DNA of 35,580 nt from an uncultured Marinoscillum sp. (GCA_902626505.1 CACOFQ010000005.1:67401-102980); one strand, 5' to 3'; counted from the first letter of the stretch, positions 17,026 to 25,573 are shown. Numbers and translations are program-made. Notes: a model not told the origin generated them from the sequence alone.

Positions 17026-17667
17026 ATGATGTCACTACAAAAAGTTTTTATAAATTTTTATTTATTAGCCATTCCATTTTATGGTTTAGGACAAATTAAT
17101 TTAGATAGAGTAATACCAAAAAATGTTTTTTCAGAAATACAAACAGAACAAATAATGTTTAATGACAAAACATATAACTCTATCTTTTTTTCGACAGTAA
17201 TACCAAAAAAAATTATAGTTAAAGAATTAGAAAATCTCTATAATGAGATTGGAAATATAGAAAAGGAAAAAAAAATATATAAAGGAACTATTAAAACAAA
17301 AGGAGAATTACTTTCACTTTTAACTTACATATCAAAAAAAAACAGACAGACATTAATATATATAACTGATGAAAAGGACTTAGAAAATAAGTCGTCAATA
17401 AATAATTTACTTGTAACATTTAAAAAAATTTTAATGAGAAGATTTTTAAATGATTACATTATAAAACTTGAGAATAATATTTCAAAAATTGACAGAAAAC
17501 AAAATAAAATAATTAGAAATAACCCCAATAACTTAATGATGAATTCTGGATTTTTTTACAAAATCTATCATAATAAAGAATCAAAAAAAATAGGATTAAA
17601 ATCTGCACTAGAAACCCTTTATGAAGAGCTAGAAAACATTAAGTTTTTGTATAATTCTATTAATTAG
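17026..17667 (+). CDS. Hypothetical secreted protein, 213 residues
   Basis: I do not recognise this protein. It starts ATG-ATG; the second ATG at 17029 is an alternative start. The N-terminus looks like a signal peptide (hydrophobic about residues 6-19, ending FYGLGQ). Residues 60-75 include 'KKIIVKELENLYNEIGN', a charged helix; around 88-115 there is 'TKGELLSLLTYISKKNRQTLIYITDEK'; residues 140-213 are highly charged and helical, possibly coiled coil. There are no cysteines. The coding DNA is among the most AT-rich of the window (one 60-base line counted at 22% G+C). It is divergent from the epimerase and its stop lies one base from the end of moxR, so it is a single-gene unit. A periplasmic protein is the most that can be inferred. 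Confidence 0.7.
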   Translation: MMSLQKVFINFYLLAIPFYGLGQINLDRVIPKNVFSEIQTEQIMFNDKTYNSIFFSTVIPKKIIVKELENLYNEIGNIEKEKKIYKGTIKTKGELLSLLTYISKKNRQTLIYITDEKDLENKSSINNLLVTFKKILMRRFLNDYIIKLENNISKIDRKQNKIIRNNPNNLMMNSGFFYKIYHNKESKKIGLKSALETLYEELENIKFLYNSIN

Positions 17668-17668
17668 T

Positions 17669-18631
17669 TTATGAATTTATCTCGACTTTTTCTAGGATTT
17701 TTGAAATAATAAATTCTGACTTAATCCCTTCGGCTTCTGCCTCATAATTTAAGATAATCCTATGATTTAAAACATCATTAGCAACTTCTTTGACATCATC
17801 TGGCATTACATAATCTCTACTAGACAGAAAAGCATTTGCTTTTGAAGCAAGTGATAAATTAATACTTGCTCTAGGAGAAGCCCCAAAAGAAATATAATTT
17901 TTTAAGTCTTCTAAACCTATTGAATCAGGTTTTCTTGTCGCGGTTACAAGCTCAATGATATATTTTTCAATAGATTCAGAAATAGATATTTTATTTATTT
18001 CATTTTGAATAGAGTTAATGTCTTTTTTAGTAAGGATAGTTTTTACAGAATTCTTAAAATTTAAATCAGACATCCTCTGCATAATTTTTAGCTCTTCTTC
18101 TTTGGACGGATAAGATATATTTAGCTTCATCATAAATCTATCTCTTTGTGCTTCAGGAAGAGGATATGTTCCCTCTTGATCAATTGGGTTTTGAGTGGCT
18201 AAAACCAGAAATGGTAAATCTAACTTAAATGTGCCATCACCTATTGTAACCTGTTTTTCTTGCATAGATTCAAGAAGAGCAGACTGCACTTTAGCTGGGG
18301 ATCTATTAATTTCATCAGCTAATATAATGTTAGAAAAAACGGGACCTTTTTTAACTTCAAAGGCAGATTTTTTTTGATTATAAATCATAGTACCAATAAC
18401 ATCTGACGGTAATAAATCAGGTGTAAATTGAATTCTTTTAAAATTAAGTTTGAGGACATTTGCCAAAGTATTAACTGTTAAAGTTTTTGCAAGGCCTGGT
18501 ACACCCTCTAAAAGTATATGTCCTTGAGTAAACAATCCCATAAGTAATCTTTTGATCATATAGTCTTGGCCTACTACAACTTTACTTACTTCTTCAATTA
18601 CTTTATGAACTTTATTATAGTTAACACTCAT
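17669..18631 (-). CDS. MoxR-family AAA+ ATPase
   Basis: A 320-residue AAA+ ATPase of the MoxR class, chaperone-like proteins thought to help assemble or activate partner proteins that often carry von Willebrand A domains. Walker A is GVPGLAKT (43-50), Walker B ILADE (103-107), followed by the characteristic 'INRSPAKVQSALLESMQEKQVTIG', sensor 1 'LVLATQNPIDQEGTYPLPEAQRDRFMM' and a C-terminal lid with 'YISFGASPRASINLSLASKA'. MoxR genes in Bacteroidota are usually followed by DUF58 and VWA genes. Here none is adjacent: downstream is a convergent secreted protein and upstream a divergent phosphatase-like gene, so the partners must be elsewhere or absent. Confidence 0.92.
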   Translation of the reverse strand: MSVNYNKVHKVIEEVSKVVVGQDYMIKRLLMGLFTQGHILLEGVPGLAKTLTVNTLANVLKLNFKRIQFTPDLLPSDVIGTMIYNQKKSAFEVKKGPVFSNIILADEINRSPAKVQSALLESMQEKQVTIGDGTFKLDLPFLVLATQNPIDQEGTYPLPEAQRDRFMMKLNISYPSKEEELKIMQRMSDLNFKNSVKTILTKKDINSIQNEINKISISESIEKYIIELVTATRKPDSIGLEDLKNYISFGASPRASINLSLASKANAFLSSRDYVMPDDVKEVANDVLNHRIILNYEAEAEGIKSEFIISKILEKVEINS

Positions 18632-18646
18632 AGATTAAAAATTTAG

Positions 18647-18654
18647 CAAATTTA
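18647..18654 (-). promoter_or_regulatory. Candidate Bacteroidota promoter -7 element for moxR
   Basis: Reads TAAATTTG on the minus strand, matching TAnnTTTG, in the 84-base divergent region before moxR. A TTTA lies 17 bases upstream where TTTG would be expected. The implied leader is under 10 bases. Confidence 0.35.
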
Positions 18655-18715
18655 ACTATTTAATAATCTTTTAAATACTCTAAAACATGCTAAAATTTGT
18701 TAAATTCTTCTTTGT

Positions 18716-19288
18716 ATGAATTCCAAATTTGAAGATTTTTTTTCTGAAGTAAATAACTATAAACCTACAAATTTTCATAAAGACAGATTAAATAATATAG
18801 TCAAAAGCTTAAAGGAAAAGCTCAATATAACAAATACAATTGTCTTTGTATGTACTCATAATTCAAGAAGAAGCCAGCTATGTCAAGTTTGGGGATTTAT
18901 TTTCTCTAAAATTTATGGTATTGATTTGATATTTGATTCTGCAGGATCAAAAAAAACATATGTAAATCAAAATGTAATATCCTGTTTATCTGATGTAGGA
19001 ATTAAGGTTAAAGACAATAAAATTCTTTTTGAAGATTTGAGTATAAGTTTATACTCAAAGACATTGGATAAGATTAGCGCAAAAAAATTCATTACAATTA
19101 TGACGTGCTCAGACGTAGAAAAATCATGTCCTTCAGACCCACGATCAATAAAAAATATAAAGATGATTTATGGAGATCCTAAAATATTTGATAATACAAA
19201 TAGAGAAAAAGAAGAGTATTCTAAAACTTCAAAATTAATAGCTAAGGAAATAAACTATATTATAAAAAAATTAATTAATCCTATCTGA
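18716..19288 (+). CDS. Arsenate reductase-like low-molecular-weight phosphatase family protein
   Basis: A 190-residue protein with the low-molecular-weight protein tyrosine phosphatase fold. The active-site loop is VCTHNSRRSQ: Cys46-x5-Arg52-Ser53. A Cys131-x6-Cys138 pair (CSDVEKSC) has the same spacing as the two redox cysteines of thioredoxin-coupled ArsC, so all three cysteines of that mechanism are present, and a conserved-looking 'GDP' follows at about 153-155. This supports arsenate reduction or a related thiol-phosphatase activity, although no arsenic transporter or ArsR-type regulator is nearby. It carries about 40 residues before the usual family start. It is divergent from moxR and its last 18 bases overlap the convergent DUF4199 gene. 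A phosphatase with a different substrate is the alternative. Confidence 0.8.
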   Translation: MNSKFEDFFSEVNNYKPTNFHKDRLNNIVKSLKEKLNITNTIVFVCTHNSRRSQLCQVWGFIFSKIYGIDLIFDSAGSKKTYVNQNVISCLSDVGIKVKDNKILFEDLSISLYSKTLDKISAKKFITIMTCSDVEKSCPSDPRSIKNIKMIYGDPKIFDNTNREKEEYSKTSKLIAKEINYIIKKLINPI

Positions 19289-19825
19289 AACCTCTTCGTT
19301 TTTCTTTACAAAAATTGAGGCTATAGCACCAAAAATAAAAATAAATAATAGTCCCCAGGGGGTAGCTTTTATAATTCCCATGGGTGATGTATTATCATCA
19401 ATCGATTTTTCAATCTCAGGGATAGAGGCATCAATTGTCTCTTGGGGAGCTCCCCAGTTTTCCATCATAGCAACTGTATTTTGTACAGTAAGATCCTTTA
19501 GTGTTTCAGGAAGGCCTGGGTCTATTACATTATAAAGTAAAATATTAAATAATGCACCAACTAAATATGAAACTGTCAAAACTAAAAAGGTAAATTTTAA
19601 TGATTTCTTGTAAGACATGTACCCACCAATAGCGTTTCTAAAAGATATTCCTATATATATCACTAGACCCATACTTATAGCTAAAGCTAAAAGTCCAAAC
19701 CACCAGGCAACCATTAGTTCAACATTAACTATATAGGTTACCATAGTTACTAATATTGATACCCCTGCAATAATTAAACCGCCTTTTAAAACCTCTTCGT
19801 TGTAATTTATCTTATTTAAATTCAT
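19271..19825 (-). CDS. DUF4199-type membrane protein
   Basis: A 184-residue integral membrane protein from the ATG at 19825; an in-frame TTG seven codons upstream is less likely. About four membrane helices are visible: 'GGLIIAGVSILVTMVTYIV', 'WWFGLLALAISMGLVIYIGI', 'FTFLVLTVSYLVGALFNILLY' and 'TPWGLLFIFIFGAIASIFV'. Between them 'FRNAIGGYMSYKKSLKFTF' matches the 'R...GG..sf..af' segment of DUF4199, and a soluble loop with 'VAMMENWGAPQETID' sits before the last helix, also as in that family. The function of DUF4199 is unknown. It overlaps the phosphatase-like gene at its 3' end and is divergent from the DUF3050 gene with a 51-base gap. Confidence 0.8.
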   Translation of the reverse strand: MNLNKINYNEEVLKGGLIIAGVSILVTMVTYIVNVELMVAWWFGLLALAISMGLVIYIGISFRNAIGGYMSYKKSLKFTFLVLTVSYLVGALFNILLYNVIDPGLPETLKDLTVQNTVAMMENWGAPQETIDASIPEIEKSIDDNTSPMGIIKATPWGLLFIFIFGAIASIFVKKNEEVSDRIN

Positions 19826-19876
19826 ATTTGCCTTTTTTTTAAACAATATACTTCAATAAACGTAAGAAAAAAAGTC

Positions 19877-20656
19877 ATGAAAATACAAAATGTTATTAAA
19901 CATATAGAGTCCTCTCAAAACGAATTAGTTGATCATGATATTTATTCAAAAATTTCTACTATTCAAGATTTGAGGATATTTATGGAGAATCATATTTATG
20001 CTGTATGGGATTTTATGTCTCTTTTAAAAGCATTACAAGTAAATCTAACATGCATAAAAAATCCATGGGTTCCTTCAGAAAACACACAAGCAGCTAGATT
20101 CATTAATGAGATAGTGCTTGAAGAAGAAACCGACGAGATAAAAAACGGTAATGTTATCAGCCACTTTGAGCTATACCTCCAAGCAATGAACCAAATAGGT
20201 GCAAGCACATTAAAAATAAATGAATTTATTAGTGGAATAAAGACATCAAATAATTATAGGAATTATATCAATAACTACAATTTAGATCAAGAAATTAAAG
20301 ATTTTTTAAACTTTACATTTGATATAATAGAATCAGGAGAAACACATAAAATTGCAGCAGCTTTTACATTTGGTAGAGAAAATGTAATACCTGATATGTT
20401 CATTGAAATCGTAAAAGGTTTAAATAAAGATAATAGTAATACTGCTAATGATTTTGTTTATTATCTAGAAAGACACATTGAATTGGATGGTGACGATCAT
20501 GGACCAATTGCTTTGAAGATGATAGAAAACCTATGTGGCAATGATCAAAAAAAATGGGAAGAGGTCATGGAGGTATCAAAAAAATCAATTGATATTAGGA
20601 TTAAACTTTGGAGCCATATATCATCACAGATAGAACATGAATATTCAACTAATTAA
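19877..20656 (+). CDS. DUF3050 (haem-oxygenase-like fold) protein
   Basis: A 259-residue, all-helical soluble protein matching DUF3050. Family-like segments: 'MENHIYAVWDFMSLLKALQ' (34-53), 'PWVPSENTQAARFINEIVLEEETDE' (63-87), 'ISHFELYLQAMNQIG' (94-108), 'GETHKIAAAFTFGRENVIPDMF' (154-175) and 'ERHIELDGDDHGPIALKMI' (198-216). DUF3050 is related to the haem-oxygenase-like superfamily, some members of which are di-iron oxygenases. His39, Glu78, His96, His157, Glu168, His200, Asp204 and His208 are plausible metal ligands, but this is inference. The stop overlaps the start of the pirin gene by 20 bases in another frame, indicating translational coupling and a shared job. Confidence 0.82.
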   Translation: MKIQNVIKHIESSQNELVDHDIYSKISTIQDLRIFMENHIYAVWDFMSLLKALQVNLTCIKNPWVPSENTQAARFINEIVLEEETDEIKNGNVISHFELYLQAMNQIGASTLKINEFISGIKTSNNYRNYINNYNLDQEIKDFLNFTFDIIESGETHKIAAAFTFGRENVIPDMFIEIVKGLNKDNSNTANDFVYYLERHIELDGDDHGPIALKMIENLCGNDQKKWEEVMEVSKKSIDIRIKLWSHISSQIEHEYSTN

Positions 20657-21395
20657 AAAAGAAGAACAAGCAGATGGCAATTTCAATAACGGTGAAATAC
20701 TAGAAAAAAAACCTATTGGATTTCCTCAAGACGGAGGCAAAAACAAACCATATTCAAATTTATTTTATTGGGCGCATGCCTGGACTCCATATTCAAAAAG
20801 TACTATTGGTCTTCATCCTCATCAAGGGTTTGAGATTTGTAGTTTTGTACTAAAGGGTTCAATTAATCACTTTGATACCAAACAAGACAAATGGATATCT
20901 TTAAAAAAAGGAGATGTACAAATTATTAGAGCTGGGAATGGAATATCTCATGCAGAAGAACTTAATGAAAAATCAGAAATTTTTCAAATATGGTTTGATC
21001 CAAATATACAGTTATCAATCACACAAGAGGCTACTTACAATGATTATAAATCTGATGATTTCAAAGTAATTGAAAGTGATAATATTAAAATTAAAAAGAT
21101 AGCTGGTATTGATTCACCAATGAAAATTTTTTCAGAGGGGATTGAAATTAATTCGTATGAGGTTTCTAATAAAGGTCAGCTTAATTTAAAATTAAAAAAT
21201 GACTCTGTGTATTCTTATTTTATTTTAGAAGGAGAAGCTAAAATCGAGAAAAATATTGCTAATGAAGGGGACTTTATAATAATTTCAAATTGTAATGATT
21301 TAAGTTTCTCAGTTAATTCTATGACAAAAATTTTTGAAATAAAGAGTCCATTAAGGCCAAGTTATGCAACTTACAGTGAAAGATTCATGAACTAA
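20637..21395 (+). CDS. Pirin family bicupin protein
   Basis: A 252-residue two-cupin protein. The N-terminal cupin keeps the four metal ligands of pirin with the same spacing as the human protein: His60, His62, His105 and Glu107 ('GLHPHQGFE' and 'GISHAEE'). Bacterial pirins have been assigned quercetin 2,3-dioxygenase activity or regulatory partner roles; which applies here cannot be told from sequence. The C-terminal cupin (about 170-250) ends 'SPLRPSYATYSERFMN'. The start codon lies inside the end of the DUF3050 gene. Its stop is one base from the end of the convergent 89-residue gene, leaving no room for a terminator hairpin. Confidence 0.88.
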   Translation: MNIQLIKKEEQADGNFNNGEILEKKPIGFPQDGGKNKPYSNLFYWAHAWTPYSKSTIGLHPHQGFEICSFVLKGSINHFDTKQDKWISLKKGDVQIIRAGNGISHAEELNEKSEIFQIWFDPNIQLSITQEATYNDYKSDDFKVIESDNIKIKKIAGIDSPMKIFSEGIEINSYEVSNKGQLNLKLKNDSVYSYFILEGEAKIEKNIANEGDFIIISNCNDLSFSVNSMTKIFEIKSPLRPSYATYSERFMN

Positions 21396-21396
21396 G

Positions 21397-21666
21397 TTAT
21401 TTTTTATCAGCTACTCTTTTTCTTCTAGCCATATCTTCAACTTCCCTATCAATTTCATCAACTTGCTTGAAAATCATTCTTAGTTTCTTCTCAAATTCTA
21501 TAAGTCTTTTTCTGTTTTTATCATCCAAATCATTAGACTTATAAAGTTTCATAAGATTATCAGCTGCTTTAGTTAATTTATCTTTACTTGAATCTACATA
21601 TTCATCAAAAACCTTAAAGATATCCTCTTCATTAGAGTCATTAAATTGAAAACCTATTTTATTCAT
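21397..21666 (-). CDS. Small charged helical protein, 89 residues, unknown function
   Basis: I do not recognise this protein. It has no signal peptide, no cysteine and no membrane segment; about half its residues are charged. Residues 12-45 look amphipathic-helical ('EEDIFKVFDEYVDSSKDKLTKAADNLMKLY') and 50-80 likely form a second long helix ('RKRLIEFEKKLRMIFKQVDEIDREVEDM'), followed by a basic tail 'RRKRVADKK'. A helical hairpin or coiled-coil oligomer is the simplest reading. It starts with ATG 63 bases from the divergent peptidase gene and ends one base from the pirin stop. The compact placement and clean start support a real gene. Confidence 0.6.
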   Translation of the reverse strand: MNKIGFQFNDSNEEDIFKVFDEYVDSSKDKLTKAADNLMKLYKSNDLDDKNRKRLIEFEKKLRMIFKQVDEIDREVEDMARRKRVADKK

Positions 21667-21729
21667 TTTATAAAATTGAAATTGTTTACAATTTATTATA
21701 ATTTTTAATTTTTAAAAAATTGTAATAAC

Positions 21730-23946
21730 ATGATCAAACATACCCAAACCATATTTTATATATTTTTTTTAATTTCAACTAACCTATTGGGAAGAGTTTT
21801 GCCCAGTGATGTAGTTTGGAATGAAAATGAAACAGGCTACTATACAATAAAAGAGAATAGTATTGTTTTAGTGAGTACTAAGGGTAAAAAAGATAAAATT
21901 ATATTGACATCTTCACAGGTAAATAATATTAAGATTGAAGCTTTCTCTTTTTCTCAAAGCAAAAATAAAGTTCTCCTTTTCACAGAATCAGTAAAAGTAT
22001 GGAGATACAACACAAGAGGTGATTATTGGGTTTATGATTTTAATAAAAATGAAATGCAAAAATTAGGAAGAGAGATGTCTAGCTCAAGTCTAATGTTTGC
22101 TAAGTTCTCTCCAAACGAAAATTTTGTAGCGTATGTATCAAAAGAAAAATCTGATAGTGGAATAAGAAATAGTAGCACTAGTGTAAATATATATTTGGAA
22201 GATCTAGAATCACGAACTATAAAAAAACTCACAAGCTCAAAAGGAACAAAAAAACTTATAAATGGAACATTTGATTGGGTGTATGAAGAAGAATTTGGTT
22301 GTAGAGACGGTTTTATTTTTAATGATGATGGTTCAAAAATAGCTTTCTGGCAAATTGATGCAAATCAAGTTAGGGATTTTTATATGATTAATAATACAGA
22401 CTCAATTTATTCTTATACAATACCTGTAGAGTATCCTAAAGTTGGAGAAGATCTAAGCCCAGCAAGAATTGGAGTAATTAATTTGAAAGATGAAAAAATT
22501 ACATGGATGAAAATTCCAGGTGAAGAAAATAAATTTTATCTGCCAAGAATGACTTGGATGCCAAATAGAAATGATTTAATGATTCAACAATTAAATAGAA
22601 AACAAAACCATAGTAAAATTTATATAGCAAATTCTGACAGCGGTGATACAGAATTGCTTATGGAAGAAAAAGATGAAGCTTGGGTAGACCTTAGAAGTTC
22701 ATGGCCTTATCAAGTTCAAGCAGGTTGGAAATTTATCAACAATGGAAAAGAATTTTTATATACAACAGAAAAAGATGGGTGGTCACACATATATAGGTTT
22801 GATATAAATAAAAAATCAGAACATTTAGTGACAAAAGGAGAATATGATGTAGTAAAACCATTAGCTTATGATGAAAAAAATGAGGATGTATATTTTATAG
22901 CATCTCCTAAAAATCCTACAGAAAGATACCTATATAAAACCTCTTCTTTTGGAAATGGAGAACTAATTAAGGTTACACCTAATATTTTAGAAGGTTCTCA
23001 TAATTATCAAATTAGCACAAAAGCCAAATATGCTTTTCATTCGTTTTCAAATTATTTTACAAGACCTATGCAAGCGATTGTATCATTACCTGAACATAAA
23101 TTTATTAATAAAGATCAGAATATGATTGCAAAATATGATCCACAAATTAAAGATGAAAATCCGCTCGAGTTTTTTGAGATCACAACAATAGATAATGTTA
23201 CAATGGAAGGTTGGATAGTAAAGCCAAAAAACCTTGACCACGAAAAAAAATATCCTGTTTTATTTTATTTCTATAGTGAACCAGCCGGTCAGACGGGAGT
23301 TAATAGATATGGAGCAGGTAGAAATGGGTTATATGATGGAGATTTAGGCGAAGATGGTTATGTATATGTTACATTTGACGGAAGAGGAACTCCTTCACCC
23401 AAAGGTAGAGCATGGAGAAAAGCAATATATAGAAATATTGGAAGGATCAACGTAAGGGATATGGCCATGGGAGCAAAAGCCGTATTCAGTAAATATGATT
23501 TTATAGATACATCAAGAGTTGCTGTACATGGATGGAGCGGAGGAGGCACAGCTACACTAAACTGCCTTTTTCAGTACCCTGAAATTTTTCATACGGGCAT
23601 AGCAGTGGCTGCCGTTGCAAATCAATTAACTTATGATAATATATACCAAGAAAGATATATGGGTGACCCTAAAGAAAGTTATCAAGACTATATTGATGGA
23701 TCCCCAATTAAATATGCTAAAAATCTTCAGGGCAATCTACTATATATTCATGGAACTGGGGATGATAATGTTCACTACCAAAATGCAGAGATGCTAGCTA
23801 ATGAACTTATTAAGCATAAAAAAGTATTTTATATGCTATCCTATCCAAATAGATCACATGGTATTAGAGAAGATGATGCATATCCGCATGTAAGGTTAAT
23901 GTTTACTGATTTTCTTAAAAAGAATTGTCCTCCTGGAGGAAGGTAA
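21730..23946 (+). CDS. S9 family (dipeptidyl-peptidase IV) serine peptidase
   Basis: A 738-residue exported prolyl-type serine peptidase. There is a signal peptide (about 1-22) and a beta-propeller domain typical of DPP-IV, with the substrate-anchoring 'DWVYEEEFG' double-Glu motif and 'FWQIDANQVRDF'. The C-terminal alpha/beta hydrolase has nucleophile Ser603 in GWSGGG, the acid Asp in 'HGTGDDNVHYQN' (Asp678/679) and His710 in 'RSHGI'. All catalytic parts are present and the length is normal. It would remove Xaa-Pro/Ala dipeptides from peptides in the periplasm. There is no type IX C-terminal sorting domain. Its stop codon abuts the stop of the convergent alcohol dehydrogenase with no base between. 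Confidence 0.95.
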   Translation: MIKHTQTIFYIFFLISTNLLGRVLPSDVVWNENETGYYTIKENSIVLVSTKGKKDKIILTSSQVNNIKIEAFSFSQSKNKVLLFTESVKVWRYNTRGDYWVYDFNKNEMQKLGREMSSSSLMFAKFSPNENFVAYVSKEKSDSGIRNSSTSVNIYLEDLESRTIKKLTSSKGTKKLINGTFDWVYEEEFGCRDGFIFNDDGSKIAFWQIDANQVRDFYMINNTDSIYSYTIPVEYPKVGEDLSPARIGVINLKDEKITWMKIPGEENKFYLPRMTWMPNRNDLMIQQLNRKQNHSKIYIANSDSGDTELLMEEKDEAWVDLRSSWPYQVQAGWKFINNGKEFLYTTEKDGWSHIYRFDINKKSEHLVTKGEYDVVKPLAYDEKNEDVYFIASPKNPTERYLYKTSSFGNGELIKVTPNILEGSHNYQISTKAKYAFHSFSNYFTRPMQAIVSLPEHKFINKDQNMIAKYDPQIKDENPLEFFEITTIDNVTMEGWIVKPKNLDHEKKYPVLFYFYSEPAGQTGVNRYGAGRNGLYDGDLGEDGYVYVTFDGRGTPSPKGRAWRKAIYRNIGRINVRDMAMGAKAVFSKYDFIDTSRVAVHGWSGGGTATLNCLFQYPEIFHTGIAVAAVANQLTYDNIYQERYMGDPKESYQDYIDGSPIKYAKNLQGNLLYIHGTGDDNVHYQNAEMLANELIKHKKVFYMLSYPNRSHGIREDDAYPHVRLMFTDFLKKNCPPGGR

Positions 23947-24993
23947 TCATAAGGTCGACATATCTATTACAAACCTATACCTAACATCCTTATTTATTGT
24001 TCTATCAAATGCTTCATTAATTTTTGATATAGGAATCAATTCTACTTCGGGATATATGTTTTTTTCATAACAATAATTAATCATTTCCTGTGTTTCGGAA
24101 ATACTTCCTATTGCAGAACCAACAATTCCTTTTCTTTTATCTATAAGAGAAAAACTTGAAATAGCAAGGGGCTCCATTGGGAGACCAACTAGCATGATCA
24201 AACCATCAGTTTTCAAGAAAGAAAAAACTTTCCCCATGTCTCTATTTGCTGATACGGTATCTAAAATATAATCACATGAATTTAGATGATCTCTAACTTC
24301 ATTAGAATTATTGATATTTACAAAATGGTTTGCACCCATATCAAAAGCTTCCTCCTTTTTCGAGTCTGAAGTGCTAAATACAACAACATCAGCACCAAAA
24401 GATGATGCAAACTTTAAGCCCATATGACCCAATCCACCTAATCCAGCAATTCCAACTTTATGTGTATTATTAATTTTAAAATGTCTTAAGGGTGAATAGG
24501 TGGTTATACCCGCACAAAGGAGAGGAGCTGCTTTAGCTAAATCCATTTCAGAGGGTATATGAATAACATAATTTTCTTTTACTACAATACTTTTAGAGTA
24601 TCCCCCATATGTAATGTTTTTAGTGCCATACTCATAAGAGTTATATGTAAGCACGATACCTTCTTCGCAATAATGATCTTTTCCAGAATTACAATTATTA
24701 CATTTTTCACAAGCATCAACATATACTCCAACACCTACTGTATCTCCAACCTTAATTTTTTTTACCCTACTTCCAACTTCTTTCACTTTACCAATTATTT
24801 CATGACCGGGAACCATAGGATATATAGAAGTATTATTCCATTCATTTCTTGCCATATGAATATCTGAATGACATACCCCACAATATAAAATATCTATGTT
24901 TACATCATCAGGGTTTATATCTCTTCTATTTATATTGTAAGGATCTAGAGGTTTATCGGGTTGTAGTGCTGCGTAAGATTTAACCTTTACCAT
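23947..24993 (-). CDS. Zinc-dependent NAD(P) alcohol dehydrogenase (YahK/cinnamyl-alcohol type)
   Basis: A 348-residue medium-chain dehydrogenase, probably an NADPH-dependent aldehyde reductase. Catalytic zinc ligands: Cys38 and His64-Glu65 ('YCGVCHSD', 'PGHEIIG'). The structural zinc site has four cysteines at 95, 98, 101 and 109 ('[15 protein letters not shown]'). The nucleotide-binding motif is GLGGLGHMG (184-192). The order and sequence fit the YahK/CAD branch, where broad aldehyde reduction is common; the physiological substrate is unknown. Its start overlaps the end of tdk by 14 bases, so the two are probably co-transcribed although not functionally linked in an obvious way. Confidence 0.92.
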   Translation of the reverse strand: MVKVKSYAALQPDKPLDPYNINRRDINPDDVNIDILYCGVCHSDIHMARNEWNNTSIYPMVPGHEIIGKVKEVGSRVKKIKVGDTVGVGVYVDACEKCNNCNSGKDHYCEEGIVLTYNSYEYGTKNITYGGYSKSIVVKENYVIHIPSEMDLAKAAPLLCAGITTYSPLRHFKINNTHKVGIAGLGGLGHMGLKFASSFGADVVVFSTSDSKKEEAFDMGANHFVNINNSNEVRDHLNSCDYILDTVSANRDMGKVFSFLKTDGLIMLVGLPMEPLAISSFSLIDKRKGIVGSAIGSISETQEMINYCYEKNIYPEVELIPISKINEAFDRTINKDVRYRFVIDMSTL

Positions 24994-25573
24994 TAGATTT
25001 TCTTTTCATTTTTATAAATTCTTTTCTACTTAAAGCCTCATATTTTCTGGTATCGCCTAAAAGAATCAGCTCATCGCTTTTTGCAATCCTATGAGTATAA
25101 GAAGCCATCTTTCCTGATCTAGTACATATTGCATGAACTTTAGTTACATACTCAGCTATTGCAAGCAAATTTGGCATTGGACCAAAAGGATTCCCCTTAT
25201 AATCCATATCCAAACCAGCTACAATAACTCTTTTTCCTGAGTTAGCTAATTTGTTACAAACCTCAACAATACTATCATCAAAAAATTGAGCTTCATCAAT
25301 TCCAATTACATCAAACTTTTCAGCGACTTCAAGAATTTTTGATGGGGATTTAATTGGTTTAGATTTAATGGAATTATTATCATGAGATGTAACTTTTTTT
25401 TTGCTATACCTTATATCTTGTTTTGGTTTAAAAATCTTAATTTTTTGTTTTGCAAGTTTTGCTCTTTTTACCCTTCTTATAAGTTCCTCTGTTTTACCGG
25501 AAAACATTGAACCGCATACCACCTCTATCCATCCGATATTATTTGCTTGATTTATAGATCTTTCTAAAAACAT
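24980..25573 (-). CDS. tdk: Thymidine kinase (type II), lasso zinc site degraded
   Basis: Phosphorylates thymidine to TMP in the salvage pathway. The 197-residue protein has the P-loop GSMFSGKT (21-28), catalytic 'DEAQF' (Glu94 by position), '[16 protein letters not shown]' (118-133) and the C-terminal lasso '[10 protein letters not shown]'. In type II kinases the lasso is stabilised by a zinc held by four Cys/His ligands. Here only Cys150 remains; the other positions read Ser153, Ser182 and Glu185 ('CTRSG' and 'LSRKEF'). I believe some Bacteroidota kinases show the same loss, so it may be a lineage trait and not inactivation. It is divergent from susC across a 181-base gap and overlaps the dehydrogenase downstream. 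Confidence 0.93.
   Translation of the reverse strand: MFLERSINQANNIGWIEVVCGSMFSGKTEELIRRVKRAKLAKQKIKIFKPKQDIRYSKKKVTSHDNNSIKSKPIKSPSKILEVAEKFDVIGIDEAQFFDDSIVEVCNKLANSGKRVIVAGLDMDYKGNPFGPMPNLLAIAEYVTKVHAICTRSGKMASYTHRIAKSDELILLGDTRKYEALSRKEFIKMKRKSNGKG

Noticed and set aside
21681-21692. Inverted repeat ATTG-TTTA-CAAT in the 63-base divergent region before the peptidase gene
   Set aside because: Four-base arms in an AT-rich stretch are expected by chance; not enough to call an operator.
24559-24867. 102-codon open frame on the plus strand opposite the alcohol dehydrogenase
   Set aside because: It is a shadow of a dehydrogenase with intact motifs; the translation is Ile/Phe/Asn-rich with no recognisable features.
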